Origin: Chloracidobacterium sp.
GTDB lineage: Bacteria; Acidobacteriota; Blastocatellia; Pyrinomonadales; Pyrinomonadaceae
Direction of reading: 5' to 3'
Assembly: GCA_016720705.1 (NCBI GenBank)
Contig: JADKKB010000005.1
Span: forward strand, 372,001 to 436,000
Length of the DNA stretch: 64,000 nt
Part shown: in pieces, positions 9,361 to 18,890 of the stretch
How the letters are laid out: each line of letters begins with the position of its first letter
How positions within the stretch are numbered: position 1 is the first letter of the stretch
The notes under the pieces: generated by a model
The model's input: only the letters and a program-made list of their open reading frames with translations
Told to the model about the DNA's origin: nothing
Databases searched by the model: none
Made by a program: the position numbers and the translations under genes

Positions 9361-10072
9361 TCTTCTGTCCAAGAATAGACCTATGATACGGCGGATCGGA
9401 TTTACAGTTTGCTTTACTGCCTTTGCAGTTCTGACCGGATGTGGCGTGCGTTTTGATATGCAGGACCAACCGCGTTACAAGGCATATAAGAAGAGTGAGT
9501 TCTTTGCTGATAATCGAGCATCGCGCGATGCCCCCGAAGGCACGATAGCTCGCGGCCAACTCCACGACAACAAGGCGTTTTACACCGGTAAGGTCGATAA
9601 TCCTAACCCTAATGCCGAAGTTGCAAGTACAACCAATGCCGCCGGAAACACGATCGTCACTTCATTTCCGAATGCAGTCGATGAATTTCCGTTGACAGTA
9701 AACAAGGAACTGGTCGACCGTGGGCAGGAGCGTTACAACATTTACTGCATCGTGTGTCACGGCCCGGTCGGCAAGGGTGACGGTATGATCGTCCGCCGCG
9801 GATTTTCGCCGCCGCCGACGTACCACGATGATCGGCTTAGAAACGCCCCGGTCGGACATTTCTTCGACGTTATTTCTAATGGTTTTGGCAAGATGAATGG
9901 TTACGGTGCACAAATACAGCCCGCGGACCGTTGGGCGATCGTTGCCTACATTCGAGCTCTGCAGGTGAGCCAAAACCCCGACACGAACCTTAAGATGAAC
10001 AATAGTAATGCGGCAAATACAGCGGCACCGAAATCGGCCGAACCTGCCAACACTAACGGAGGTGGCAAGTAA
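9347..10072 (+). CDS. actE: Alternative Complex III monoheme cytochrome c subunit ActE
   Basis: A 241-residue periplasmic lipoprotein cytochrome. The signal peptide ends at LTGC, giving a lipid anchor. A single heme c site, CIVCH, lies near residue 133, followed by GPVGKGDGM and typical class I cytochrome features including a late methionine region (GFGKMNGY). The C-terminal tail is Asn/Ala-rich. I kept the ATG at 9347 rather than the ATG at 9383 because AGGAGG sits six bases upstream, inside the end of actD. ActE would pass electrons from the complex towards the caa3 oxidase encoded downstream. Confidence 0.9.
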   Translation: MYLNNLLSKNRPMIRRIGFTVCFTAFAVLTGCGVRFDMQDQPRYKAYKKSEFFADNRASRDAPEGTIARGQLHDNKAFYTGKVDNPNPNAEVASTTNAAGNTIVTSFPNAVDEFPLTVNKELVDRGQERYNIYCIVCHGPVGKGDGMIVRRGFSPPPTYHDDRLRNAPVGHFFDVISNGFGKMNGYGAQIQPADRWAIVAYIRALQVSQNPDTNLKMNNSNAANTAAPKSAEPANTNGGGK

Positions 10073-11290
10073 ATGGCTGCACTTGAGAAATATTACGCTC
10101 CGGCGGTCGTCAACAAATGGCGAACAATGGCACTAGGTGTCGGCGGCATTGCACTTATCATTTGGGCGGTCGGGTGCTACTTTAATACTGAGCAGGCACT
10201 GCGTTCGTGGTTGGTCGGCTTTGTCTTCTGGGGCGGTATCGGGCTCGGCAGCCTTGGTGTATTGATGCTTCAATACCTCACTGGTGGTGCCTGGGGCGTA
10301 GTCATCCGCAGAACGGTCGAGGCCGGTTCACGGACGTTGCCGTTGATCGTGCTATTGTTTGTTCCGCTTGCGATCGGTGTCTACACTCGCAACGTGTACG
10401 AGTTTACACACCTCCCGGCGGATGATCCGGTGATGCTGCATCGAGGCGTATTTATGGCACCTTGGTTCTGGATCGTCAGATCAGCCATCTATTTCGCGAT
10501 CTGGTACGTAATGGTCCATTTGCTAAATAAATGGTCTGCCGAACAGGACAAAACCGATAACATCGTGGATGCCGAACGCTTTTTGGATCGAGCTTCACGA
10601 TTTTCAGGTCCGACGCTGGTCATCTATTCGCTTATCGTTACATTTGCGGTAGTCGACTGGGTGATGATGCTCGACCCGCACTGGTTTTCGACTATGTGGG
10701 GATTGCTCTTTGTCGCCGGATGGGCACTGAGTTGTTTCTGCTTTGTCGTCGCGGTGCTGGCCAGTCTGTCGGACAAAGCCCCGATGGATGGAATAGTCGG
10801 AAAACGGCATTTCCACGATCTCGGCAAGCTGATGCTGGCTCTGACGATGGTTTGGGCATACTTCAACTTCTCGCAGTTCCTGATCATCTGGTCGGGCAAC
10901 CTGCCTGAGGAGACGACCTGGTACCTGACCCGAATGAAGGGCGGGTGGGGCTACATAGGTGTATTGCTCATCATTTTCCACTTTGCTTTTCCGTTCCTCG
11001 TGCTCTTGCAGCAAGACTTTAAGCGAAAGGCACGGTGGCTGTCGGCCCTGGCGATATTTATACTCGTGATGCGTCTGGTCGATATGTTTTACCAGATCGC
11101 TCCGACACCGCGGATCACGGAAGGGATCGCAACGGGAGCGTTCCACATCGATTGGCTCGACATTGTCGCACCCGTCGCTATCGGTGGTATTTGGCTCTGG
11201 TGGTTTTTCGGTGAGCTTTTGAAACGTCCGCTGGTGCCGGCTCAGGATCCGTTTTTTGAAAGTGCTATCGATCACGGCAAGGGGCACTAA
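10073..11290 (+). CDS. actF: Alternative Complex III membrane subunit ActF (NrfD-like)
   Basis: The second NrfD-like polytopic membrane subunit of Alternative Complex III, 405 residues with about ten hydrophobic helices. Family features include YLTGGAWG in an early loop, the charged segment DKTDNIVDAERFLDR between helices, and a His/Asp-rich C-terminus. It starts on the base after the actE stop codon, so the two are almost certainly translated together. ActC and ActF together probably form the membrane core of the complex. Confidence 0.9.
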   Translation: MAALEKYYAPAVVNKWRTMALGVGGIALIIWAVGCYFNTEQALRSWLVGFVFWGGIGLGSLGVLMLQYLTGGAWGVVIRRTVEAGSRTLPLIVLLFVPLAIGVYTRNVYEFTHLPADDPVMLHRGVFMAPWFWIVRSAIYFAIWYVMVHLLNKWSAEQDKTDNIVDAERFLDRASRFSGPTLVIYSLIVTFAVVDWVMMLDPHWFSTMWGLLFVAGWALSCFCFVVAVLASLSDKAPMDGIVGKRHFHDLGKLMLALTMVWAYFNFSQFLIIWSGNLPEETTWYLTRMKGGWGYIGVLLIIFHFAFPFLVLLQQDFKRKARWLSALAIFILVMRLVDMFYQIAPTPRITEGIATGAFHIDWLDIVAPVAIGGIWLWWFFGELLKRPLVPAQDPFFESAIDHGKGH

Positions 11291-11323
11291 GAGAGATCTG
11301 GTTTATTTGCTTTTGGTAAAGCT

Positions 11324-11860
11324 ATGTCAAAGAAACATATAGATACCGCAGCCGACTTTGATAAAGGCTACGAGGATAATGAGATCGGCTTGAAAGGCAT
11401 CGTTTATTTCGGTGTCGGGCTGTTGCTTTTGATCGTTCTGACCTTCGGGTTGATGTGGGCTTTTCTCGGCACGATGAAGGACTATGCGACAGAAACCGCC
11501 GGTCCGGCGAATCCGTTGAAATTGTCTGACAAAGAGCGATTGCCGGCAGAGCCGAGATTGCAGTCAGCCCCCGGTTTTGGCGTCGATACGACCAAAGGCC
11601 GTGTCAGTCTCGAACTGACGGCCCCGCAGAGCGAGTACTGGGAGCTTCAGAAAGAGTGGAAAGAGCAGTGGGCAAAGGGCGAGACCGATCCAAAGACGGG
11701 TACGATCATTTCGCTACCGATCGACGAAGCCAAAACAAAGTTTTTGGCCGGACCGATAAAGGCGAAATCAGGGCCCGATGCCGAAAAGATGTATAAAGAA
11801 TCGAGGATGTTTATTTCCGATTCGGGCGCGGGCCGTACAGCGTCTGAAACGCAAAGGTAG
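11324..11860 (+). CDS. Uncharacterised single-pass membrane protein of the Act-cox cluster
   Basis: A 178-residue protein I do not recognise by family. One transmembrane helix (about residues 28-50, VYFGVGLLLLIVLTFGLMWAF) follows a short acidic cytoplasmic N-terminus. The remaining 125 residues are polar and presumably periplasmic, with LPAEPRLQSAPGFGV and a Trp/Lys/Glu-rich helix region (YWELQKEWKEQW). No cysteine is present, so it binds no heme c or CxxC-held copper. It lies 33 bases after actF and 6 bases before the SCO gene. This position suggests a role in assembling the Alternative Complex III-oxidase supercomplex or an accessory subunit, but that is inference from context. Confidence 0.8.
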   Translation: MSKKHIDTAADFDKGYEDNEIGLKGIVYFGVGLLLLIVLTFGLMWAFLGTMKDYATETAGPANPLKLSDKERLPAEPRLQSAPGFGVDTTKGRVSLELTAPQSEYWELQKEWKEQWAKGETDPKTGTIISLPIDEAKTKFLAGPIKAKSGPDAEKMYKESRMFISDSGAGRTASETQR

Positions 11861-11866
11861 TGACTA

Positions 11867-12766
11867 ATGAAAAAGGATTCGCCAATATCAGCAGTTTTGA
11901 TGGTGAAGCTTTGTGCTTTGATAATTATTTTGACTGCGTTCGTCGCGGTGCCTGCTCAGAAAGTTGAGCAATACAATTCACCTTTGTATTCACCGAAGAC
12001 GTACGATCCGTCGCAAATGACCAACAATGGTATGCCCGAGGCCCTCCAATCGATCGGCATCGACCAGAAGCTTGGTGATAGATTGCCGATGGACGCCGAG
12101 TTTAAGAACGAAGACGGGAAAATGGTCAAGCTTGGTGACTATTTTACCAAGGGCAAGCCGGTGATCATTGCGTTCGTATACTATGAGTGCCCGATGCTTT
12201 GCAATCAGGTTCTCAATGGCCTCAGCGGAGCCTTAAAGGGGATAAATTTGGAGGCCGGAAAGGACTTTGACATTCTCGCGATCAGCTTTGACGCACGTGA
12301 GAATGACAAGCCGGATCTGGCTAAGAATAAGAAGGCAAGCTATGTCGAGCGTTATGACCGCCCGGGCGGTGAGAATGGCTGGCACTTTTTGACCGGCACA
12401 CAGGCGTCTATTGACCTGGCCACCAAGGCAGCAGGGTTCAATTATAAGTGGGACGAAAAGTCGAATCAGTTTGCTCACGTGGGCGGCGTGATGATAACGA
12501 CGCCGGACGGCAGACTGTCGAAATACTTTTACGGTATCGACTACGCCCCAAAAGATATTAAGTTCGGGCTGATGGAATCGGCCGAAAGCCGGGTCGGGAA
12601 TCCGGTAGACCAGCTTTTGCTCTACTGCTATCATTATGACCCTTCGACGGGTAAATATGGCCTAGCGATCCTGAGCGTGATCCGCTTGGCAGCGATCGCA
12701 ACGTTGATAGGATTGGGTGCAATGGCATTCGTTTTTTGGCGGAGGAATAAGCGTAAGGCCGCGTGA
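11867..12766 (+). CDS. SCO1/SenC-type copper chaperone for cytochrome oxidase
   Basis: SCO proteins deliver copper to, or keep reduced, the CuA site of cytochrome oxidase subunit II. This 299-residue version has an N-terminal signal or anchor (residues 10-31). The thioredoxin-like core carries the copper ligands CPMLC (Cys108 and Cys112) and a later histidine (FAHVGG, His204). A hydrophobic helix near the C-terminus (about residues 268-290) is followed by a basic RRNKRK tail, so it is probably anchored at both ends. It sits directly before coxB, its expected client. Confidence 0.9.
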   Translation: MKKDSPISAVLMVKLCALIIILTAFVAVPAQKVEQYNSPLYSPKTYDPSQMTNNGMPEALQSIGIDQKLGDRLPMDAEFKNEDGKMVKLGDYFTKGKPVIIAFVYYECPMLCNQVLNGLSGALKGINLEAGKDFDILAISFDARENDKPDLAKNKKASYVERYDRPGGENGWHFLTGTQASIDLATKAAGFNYKWDEKSNQFAHVGGVMITTPDGRLSKYFYGIDYAPKDIKFGLMESAESRVGNPVDQLLLYCYHYDPSTGKYGLAILSVIRLAAIATLIGLGAMAFVFWRRNKRKAA

Positions 12767-12850
12767 CGCGCGGGGCTGATCAATGAATACGGCGGTTCGC
12801 TGATCATACCGACACCGTAATTATAAGTAGTATCAGGTCCGAGAGAATTT

Positions 12851-13897
12851 ATGCAGAACACTAGTTGGGTACCAATATTTCCAGAACAAGCGTCAACATT
12901 CGCCTGGCAGGTCGATGCTTTGTACTTCTACCTCATTTTCGTGAGCGTAGCATTTTCGATACCGATCATCGTCGCGATATTTTTCTTCTCGATCAAGTAT
13001 CGGGCACGAGAGAAATTTGCTACGCCGGAGGAGATCCACGGGTCGATGGTTTTGGAAACGGTCTGGTCTATCATTCCGTTCGTTGTTTCGATGACGATAT
13101 TTTTGGGCGGAGCCATTATCTATTTCCAGCAGTACACGCCGCCCGAAGACGCGATGGAGGTCTATGTCGTTGGTAAACAATGGATGTGGAAGATCCAGCA
13201 CGAGAGCGGTCAGCGAGAGATCAACGAACTCCACGTGCCCGTCGGACGCAAGGTCAAGTTAACGATGACGACCGAGGACGTGCTCCACGATTTCTTCATC
13301 CCGGCATTTCGTACGAAGGCTGACGTCGTGCCCGGTCGCTACACATATATGTGGTTCGAGGCGACCAAACCGGGCAAGTATCGACTGCTTTGTGCCGAAT
13401 ATTGCGGGCTCAATCACTCCGGAATGGGTGGTTGGGTCTACGTGATGGAGCAGCGTGATTTTGACAATTGGTTGAGCGGCAACGTTTCCGGCCAAACGCC
13501 GGTCGATGCGGGAAAAGACCTGTTTCAAAACAAGCTCGGATGTGCCTCGTGTCACTCCGGCGGGGCGGGCCAACGCGGAGCTAAGCTCGAGGGCATTTTC
13601 AATACAGACGTCAAACTCGTCGGCGGACAGACCGTTACGGCGGACGATCAATATCTGAGAAATTCGATCCTGAACCCGGCGTCACAAGTTGTCGAGGGCT
13701 ATCAGCCGATAATGCCTACTTTCAAGGGGCAGGTCACTGAGGAACAGTTGAATTCGCTGGTCGCCTATATTAAGTCGTTGAGCCCGGGAGCGGCATCGCC
13801 GTCGGCGATGGCTCCGCCTGCTGCACCAGCGAGTGCAAATTCGGCGGCAACAACCAAAACGGCGCCTGTTAAACCGGCAGCGAACAGTAATAAGTAG
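12851..13897 (+). CDS. coxB: Cytochrome c oxidase subunit II with fused cytochrome c (caa3-type)
   Basis: A 348-residue subunit II. Two N-terminal transmembrane helices are followed by a CuA cupredoxin domain with ligands in VLHDFF and CAEYCGLNHSGM (Cys181, Cys185, His189, Met192). A class I cytochrome c domain with CASCH (Cys231) follows, with the axial methionine likely in QPIMPTF. The C-terminus is an Ala/Pro/Ser-rich tail. The fused cytochrome makes this a caa3-type oxidase that can accept electrons directly from Alternative Complex III. It is followed after eight bases by coxA. Confidence 0.94.
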   Translation: MQNTSWVPIFPEQASTFAWQVDALYFYLIFVSVAFSIPIIVAIFFFSIKYRAREKFATPEEIHGSMVLETVWSIIPFVVSMTIFLGGAIIYFQQYTPPEDAMEVYVVGKQWMWKIQHESGQREINELHVPVGRKVKLTMTTEDVLHDFFIPAFRTKADVVPGRYTYMWFEATKPGKYRLLCAEYCGLNHSGMGGWVYVMEQRDFDNWLSGNVSGQTPVDAGKDLFQNKLGCASCHSGGAGQRGAKLEGIFNTDVKLVGGQTVTADDQYLRNSILNPASQVVEGYQPIMPTFKGQVTEEQLNSLVAYIKSLSPGAASPSAMAPPAAPASANSAATTKTAPVKPAANSNK

Positions 13898-13905
13898 AGT
13901 AGTAA

Positions 13906-15588
13906 ATGATTATGCAAACGCAAGATGCAATGAATGCGGAGATGGCGGCCAAACCGAAGTTGAATTATCTAACTAACGGCACGTCACTCAAGTCGTGGCT
14001 TTTGACCAAAGATCATAAGCGCATCGCCATTATGTATTTGATCTCGGTGTCGGTGTTCTTCTTTATGGGAGGACTCTATGCCGCCGCGATCCGACTCGAA
14101 CTTCTGACGCCGGCCAGTGACCTGCTCGAATCAGGCACCTATAACAAGGTGTTTACTCAGCACGGGATCCTGATGGTCTTCTTCTTTTTGATCCCGGCTA
14201 TCCCTGCCATCCTCGGTAATTTTTTATTACCGCTGATGATCGGTGCAAAGGATCTGGCACTGCCGCGTATCAATCTGTTGAGCCTCTATATTTACTGGGT
14301 CGGCGGAATATTTACTTTGTATGGCCTGATGCAGGGCGGCGTCGATACGGGCTGGACGTTTTACACCCCGTACAGCACGACCTTTTCAAACACTTATGTG
14401 ATGGCGGTCGGACTCGGTATCTTTATCAACGGATTCTCTTCGATCCTGACCGGGCTTAATTTTATCGTTACGATCCATACGATGCGTGCGCCGGGGATGA
14501 CCTGGTTTCGCCTGCCGCTATTCGTCTGGGCGCACTATGCGACCAGCCTCGTAATGATCCTCGGCACACCGGTGGTTGCAATTACCATCCTGATGCTCGC
14601 ACTCGAACGCGTTGGCCACGTCGGCATATTCGATCCGTCGATCGGCGGCGACCCGATTCTTTTCCAGCATCTGTTCTGGTTCTATTCGCATCCGGCCGTC
14701 TATATTATGATCTTGCCGGGAATGGGCGTGATCAGCGAATTGATCTCGAGCTTCTCGCGAAAGAAGATCTTTGGATATGAGTTCATCGCGTTCTCAAGCA
14801 TCGCGATCGCTGTTTTCGGCTTTTTGGTATGGGGCCACCATATGTTCGTTAGCGGACAGTCGGTCTATGCCAGCCTTGTTTTCTCATTCCTGACTATGGT
14901 CGTTGCGGTACCGTCTGCGATCAAGATGTTTAACTGGACGGCGACGCTGTTCAAGGGGTCGATCACGTTCGACACGCCGATGCTTTATGCGATCGGTTTT
15001 ATGGGACTGTTCCTTATCGGCGGCCTGACGGGGCTTTTCCTCGGGTCGGTCGGCCTGACGGTTCACCTGACGGATACTTACTTTGTCGTGGCCCACTTCC
15101 ACTATGTGATGGTCGGCGGGCAGGTCATCGCATATCTTGGCGGGATTCATTATTGGTGGCCGAAGATAACCGGACGAATGTACTCGGAGTTTTGGGGCAA
15201 GATATCGGCTATGCTGGTGTTTGTCGGGTTTAACCTAACGTTTTTCCCACAGTTCATCCTCGGTTATATGGGAATGCCTCGGCGTTATGCGTCGTATCCG
15301 GAGGAATTTCAGGTTCTGAATATCTTCTCCACAGCTGGAGCCTCGGTGCTTGCTATCGGATTAAGTATGCCGGTGTTGTATCTTTGCCATTCGCTGCTTT
15401 ATGGCAAAAAGGCGGCCGACAATCCGTGGATGCTGCCCGGACTCGAATGGCGTACAAGTTCGCCGCCACCGACGGAAAACTTTGAAACGATGCCCGTTGT
15501 CACTTGGGAAGCGTACGAATACGGCGAGGAAAGCGGCCTCGATCTTGAAGAAGCGAGGCGGAGCGAAGCACCCGCCACATTGGCATAG
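13906..15588 (+). CDS. coxA: Cytochrome c oxidase subunit I
   Basis: The catalytic heme-copper subunit that reduces oxygen to water and pumps protons. The 560-residue protein has the usual twelve or so helices. Recognisable motifs are the heme a ligand region FTQHGILM, the CuB and cross-linked Tyr region FWFYSHPAVYIMILPGMG, the CuB histidine pair WGHHMF, and the two heme ligands in YFVVAHFHYVM. The conserved Tyr in SHPAVY marks an A-type oxidase. Either the ATG at 13906 or the one at 13912 could be used. The acidic C-terminal tail (about 30 residues) is cytoplasmic. Confidence 0.95.
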   Translation: MIMQTQDAMNAEMAAKPKLNYLTNGTSLKSWLLTKDHKRIAIMYLISVSVFFFMGGLYAAAIRLELLTPASDLLESGTYNKVFTQHGILMVFFFLIPAIPAILGNFLLPLMIGAKDLALPRINLLSLYIYWVGGIFTLYGLMQGGVDTGWTFYTPYSTTFSNTYVMAVGLGIFINGFSSILTGLNFIVTIHTMRAPGMTWFRLPLFVWAHYATSLVMILGTPVVAITILMLALERVGHVGIFDPSIGGDPILFQHLFWFYSHPAVYIMILPGMGVISELISSFSRKKIFGYEFIAFSSIAIAVFGFLVWGHHMFVSGQSVYASLVFSFLTMVVAVPSAIKMFNWTATLFKGSITFDTPMLYAIGFMGLFLIGGLTGLFLGSVGLTVHLTDTYFVVAHFHYVMVGGQVIAYLGGIHYWWPKITGRMYSEFWGKISAMLVFVGFNLTFFPQFILGYMGMPRRYASYPEEFQVLNIFSTAGASVLAIGLSMPVLYLCHSLLYGKKAADNPWMLPGLEWRTSSPPPTENFETMPVVTWEAYEYGEESGLDLEEARRSEAPATLA

Positions 15589-15676
15589 AATTGAACACGA
15601 CGGTCCGGGCGGCGAAACGTTTATCGTCGTCGGAGACCGATCAAACTATCTTGTTTGAATTCTCAATAGATAAATA

Positions 15677-16600
15677 ATGTCGACACACGCAGATACACAC
15701 GAACATCATCACGCTCCGGGTCTTCAACATCAGTTCGAAGACATGAAGCAGCAGGAAGAGTCCGTCTCGATCGGGATGTGGCTGTTCCTCGCCCAGGAGA
15801 TCATGTTCTTTGGCGGGCTGTTTACGGCCTATTTGGTATTCCGTTCGCGGTACCCGATGGCATTTGCCGCGGGCAGTAACCACCTCGACGCATTTCTCGG
15901 CGGACTAAACACGCTCGTGCTTATCGTCAGTTCGCTGACAATGGCCCTAACCGTGTATTACGCGCAGAAAGGCAACCGGAATATGCAGGTCATTCTGATC
16001 GTGCTGACTATGCTCTTTGGCACGATGTTTCTGGGCGTTAAGGCCGTTGAATACAACGACAAATACAACAACGGCCTAGTGCCCGTCGCCGGACTGAACA
16101 AAAAGACCAAAGCGGGTGTACCGGCAGCTGAACACAAGGCATTTGTGCTTCCGTTCGAAACCGTCGCATCAGCGTCAGAGAGTACACCCGGAGCACCGGA
16201 GCACGTCTATGTAAATCCGCACGGCGAGTTTCAGTGGCACGAGTACGATCTGATCCGCCATACCATCGAACTCCAGGCTAAGGAACCTAACGTCCAGCAT
16301 CTGACGGTGGCCGAGAAGATCGGTTATTTTACAAGCGGGCAACTGGACGAAAACAAGTTTCGGGACAAGGTCAGGATATTTTTCTGGATATATTTCGTCA
16401 TGACGGGGCTTCACGCCCTGCATATGATCATTGGCCTTGGGCTGATGACCTGGCTCTTGTGGAAGGCGTGGAAGAATACCTACAGTGCCGAATATTATAT
16501 GCCCGTTGAAATGTCGGGCCTATATTGGCACTTTGTCGATATTGTTTGGATTTTCCTGTTTCCGCTGCTCTATTTGCTCGGCAGGCACTTTATACATTAG
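15677..16600 (+). CDS. coxC: Cytochrome c oxidase subunit III with a soluble insertion
   Basis: Subunit III stabilises the heme-copper oxidase core. The protein begins with a His-rich segment (THADTHEHHHAPG) and has the family motif SIGMWLFLAQEIMFFGGLF in its first helix and ALHMIIGL in a later helix. At 307 residues it is about 100 longer than compact bacterial subunits III. The excess is a soluble, charged insertion at about residues 128-231 between two membrane helices. The end reads YWHFVDIVWIFLFPLLYL, as expected. It is followed by coxD after nine bases. Confidence 0.92.
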   Translation: MSTHADTHEHHHAPGLQHQFEDMKQQEESVSIGMWLFLAQEIMFFGGLFTAYLVFRSRYPMAFAAGSNHLDAFLGGLNTLVLIVSSLTMALTVYYAQKGNRNMQVILIVLTMLFGTMFLGVKAVEYNDKYNNGLVPVAGLNKKTKAGVPAAEHKAFVLPFETVASASESTPGAPEHVYVNPHGEFQWHEYDLIRHTIELQAKEPNVQHLTVAEKIGYFTSGQLDENKFRDKVRIFFWIYFVMTGLHALHMIIGLGLMTWLLWKAWKNTYSAEYYMPVEMSGLYWHFVDIVWIFLFPLLYLLGRHFIH

Positions 16601-16609
16601 GGAGAATTG

Positions 16610-16933
16610 ATGTCGGATAATCATTCAGAAGAACAACATATAGGCATCCCGGGCTACTTGACCATTTTCGGGATATTGTTTGTCGGCACCATCGTGACGT
16701 ATCTCGTGGCTTTGACCGATCTCGACAGTATATTTGTCGGAGCAAATACATTGGTCGCGTTAGGCATCGCATTTTTCAAGATGCTGTGCGTGATGCTGTT
16801 TTTTATGCACGTCCGGTGGAGCCCTAAAATGGTCTGGATATCGGCTCTAGCTGCCTTTTTCTGGCTGGCGATAATGTTCTCGTTTACGATGGGCGATTAT
16901 TTCACACGCGGAAACGGTGTGTTCGGGCAGTAG
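16610..16933 (+). CDS. coxD: Cytochrome c oxidase subunit IV (prokaryotic type)
   Basis: A 107-residue small subunit of the caa3 oxidase with three predicted transmembrane helices. The second contains FFKMLCVMLFFMHVRW, characteristic of the bacterial COX4 family. I chose the ATG at 16610, which has GGAGA directly upstream; an in-frame TTG one codon earlier is less likely. It is the last gene of the respiratory cluster. Confidence 0.88.
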   Translation: MSDNHSEEQHIGIPGYLTIFGILFVGTIVTYLVALTDLDSIFVGANTLVALGIAFFKMLCVMLFFMHVRWSPKMVWISALAAFFWLAIMFSFTMGDYFTRGNGVFGQ

Positions 16934-16955
16934 CCGGCGGCATTTTATTGATCAG

Positions 16956-16998
16956 ACACGCGGTGCGAGAGACACGTATTACTCTCGGCACCGCGTCT
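16956..16998 (+). terminator. Strong hairpin after the oxidase cluster
   Basis: ACGCGGTGCGAGAG (16958-16971) pairs with CTCTCGGCACCGCGT (16982-16996), with one bulged base and a ten-base loop. The following U-tract is short (CTTTG), so it may be an inefficient terminator or an mRNA 3'-end stabiliser. Confidence 0.5.
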
Positions 16999-17119
16999 TT
17001 GCGCAATTAGGACATCGATCTTTGCGCGTGATATTATTTTCGGTTTAACAACCACGAGATCCGCGGTGTTCCATACATTGCCGGACAACGGTTAAGTCAA
17101 GGTTGGCCATCAGAAAAGG

Positions 17120-18196
17120 ATGATATTTTCCCGGCACAAATTATTGAGGATCAGTCAATGGACCGCCGTTGTAGCGATTATTTTTATAAGCAGCTGCAAC
17201 ATCGTAAAGACCGATCAAAAGACCGCGCGACTGCTCAAGACAGAAGATGCCGGACAGGCCGACCTCATCAAGGAGATAAATAGGTTTGCGAAGGTCAATT
17301 CTATCTATGCCAAGATGCGGCTCAAGTTCGAAGATAACTCGTTTGCCGAGTTTGGCAGTAAGGAAGTTTATCGTTCTGCCGACGGCGAAGTAGTTGTACA
17401 GCGGCCCGCGAGCATCTATATGAAGGTCAGCGTTCCGGTTGTAAAGTCGGACGTTGCTCAGATGACCTCGGATGGTAAGAATTTTCGCGTAGCGATCCTG
17501 AATGACGGCGGCTCGGGCAAATACAAAAAGTTCGTCAAGGGCACTAATAGTGCCAATTATTCGAAGCTCAGTAAAAATCTGAATTCGACCGATCTGGACA
17601 ATGGTGCCGCGATCAAAGAAAGCGTAAACGCCTTTGCACAATTGCGTCCCCAGCACTTTACCGACGCGATGCTCGTCAGGCCGATCGACGCTGCAAATGT
17701 CTATATCACGAGTACCATTTTTCAAACCGAAGAAGACTCGACCCAAGCCAAAAAATCGCCGCTTCGGACCGTAATGCGGGGTTACTATCTGCTGGACGAA
17801 TTGGTGAAACAGACGGATGGCTCGCTGCGGATCGAGAGGCGGTTCTGGTTTGACCGTGTCGGCGGTATCAGATTGGCACGCCAACAGATATTTGACGCCG
17901 ACGGCGAAGTCGAGTCTGACATTATCTATGGTATGGAGGGCAAATTGACCGCGACCGGCGATTACGGCCATATGCCGCTTGAGATCCAAGTCACAAGGCC
18001 TAAGGAAAAGTACTCGATGAAGTTGACCTATCAGACGCCGGAAGACGTCGAGATCGGAGAAACTTATAAGGATTCGGCCTTTGTGCTCAAAAACACTTGG
18101 AATCTTGAGGAGGTCGATCTTGATCAGAAATTAAAAGACACTTTGACGGTCAAGTCGCCTTCGGCCAATACAGCGAATTCGTCCGGCAAGCAGTAA
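17120..18196 (+). CDS. Putative lipoprotein, LolA/DUF4292-like
   Basis: A 358-residue protein with a lipoprotein-type signal ending in SSC (Cys26), so probably membrane-anchored. The body reads as a series of beta strands of the LolA/LolB-like kind (for example VNSIYAKMRLKF, then YRSADGEVVVQRPASIYMKV, then GKNFRVAIL), resembling DUF4292-type outer-membrane biogenesis proteins. A second half (RIERRFWFDRVGGIRLARQQ) continues the same strand pattern. It is followed after eight bases by an ABC ATPase. The neighbourhood (ATPase, small membrane protein, LolA-like protein) suggests lipoprotein or lipid trafficking at the envelope. The family assignment rests on pattern only. Confidence 0.7.
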   Translation: MIFSRHKLLRISQWTAVVAIIFISSCNIVKTDQKTARLLKTEDAGQADLIKEINRFAKVNSIYAKMRLKFEDNSFAEFGSKEVYRSADGEVVVQRPASIYMKVSVPVVKSDVAQMTSDGKNFRVAILNDGGSGKYKKFVKGTNSANYSKLSKNLNSTDLDNGAAIKESVNAFAQLRPQHFTDAMLVRPIDAANVYITSTIFQTEEDSTQAKKSPLRTVMRGYYLLDELVKQTDGSLRIERRFWFDRVGGIRLARQQIFDADGEVESDIIYGMEGKLTATGDYGHMPLEIQVTRPKEKYSMKLTYQTPEDVEIGETYKDSAFVLKNTWNLEEVDLDQKLKDTLTVKSPSANTANSSGKQ

Positions 18197-18204
18197 ATCA
18201 ACAA

Positions 18205-18879
18205 ATGGCACCGATCTTAAAAGCAGAAAATCTAACCAAATCATACAAGGTCGGCAAGGTCGATGTTCCGGCTTTGCGCGGCGTTTCATTCGAGGTCGAA
18301 AAGGGCGAGTTTGTTGCGATAATGGGGCCCTCGGGATGCGGCAAATCGACACTGCTCCATCTACTTGGCGGACTGCTGAGCCCGACTAGCGGCAGCATCT
18401 TGATCGACGGCGAAGATCTCGCAAAGGTCAGCGACGCTCAGCGGACCGACATTCGCCGGCGTAAGATCGGCTTTGTGTTCCAACGTTTTAATCTGTTTCC
18501 GACGCTTACGGCGGACGGCAATCTAAAGCTTGCGGAAAAGATCCACACCGGCAACGGCGGCGGCAGTGCTGAAAATCGACGAAAGGTATTGAAACTCCTG
18601 CAGCTTGAAGATAAAATGCACCACAAACCGCTTGAGCTTTCCGGCGGCGAGCAGCAACGTGTCGCTTTGGCCCGGGCGGTGATCAATAGTCCGGCGATCA
18701 TACTCGCGGACGAGCCGACAGGTAATCTCGACACTGAAAATTCGGCGATCGTGCTTGAGATGTTTCGCGAGCTTAACGAGGAACTCAATCAGACGATCAT
18801 TATGATCACGCATAACCCGGAGGCTGCGGCAGTGTGTTCGCGGACGATCCAGATGCGTGACGGGCATATCATCAATTAG
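18205..18879 (+). CDS. ABC transporter ATP-binding protein, LolD/MacB type
   Basis: A 224-residue ATPase of the LolD/FtsE/MacB group, whose members power lipoprotein release or mechanotransmission rather than classic substrate import. Walker A is GPSGCGKST (residues 41-49), the Q-loop region is VFQRFNLFPTLTA, the signature is LSGGEQQR (about 145) and Walker B is IILADEPTGNLD (about 165), followed by the H-loop MITHN. No permease is adjacent. Two MacB/FtsX-like permeases at 22232 and 23508 are the nearest candidates for partners. The preceding and following genes are both LolA-like, which supports an envelope-transport role. Confidence 0.9.
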   Translation: MAPILKAENLTKSYKVGKVDVPALRGVSFEVEKGEFVAIMGPSGCGKSTLLHLLGGLLSPTSGSILIDGEDLAKVSDAQRTDIRRRKIGFVFQRFNLFPTLTADGNLKLAEKIHTGNGGGSAENRRKVLKLLQLEDKMHHKPLELSGGEQQRVALARAVINSPAIILADEPTGNLDTENSAIVLEMFRELNEELNQTIIMITHNPEAAAVCSRTIQMRDGHIIN

Positions 18880-18890
18880 GTTTTGGCGTT

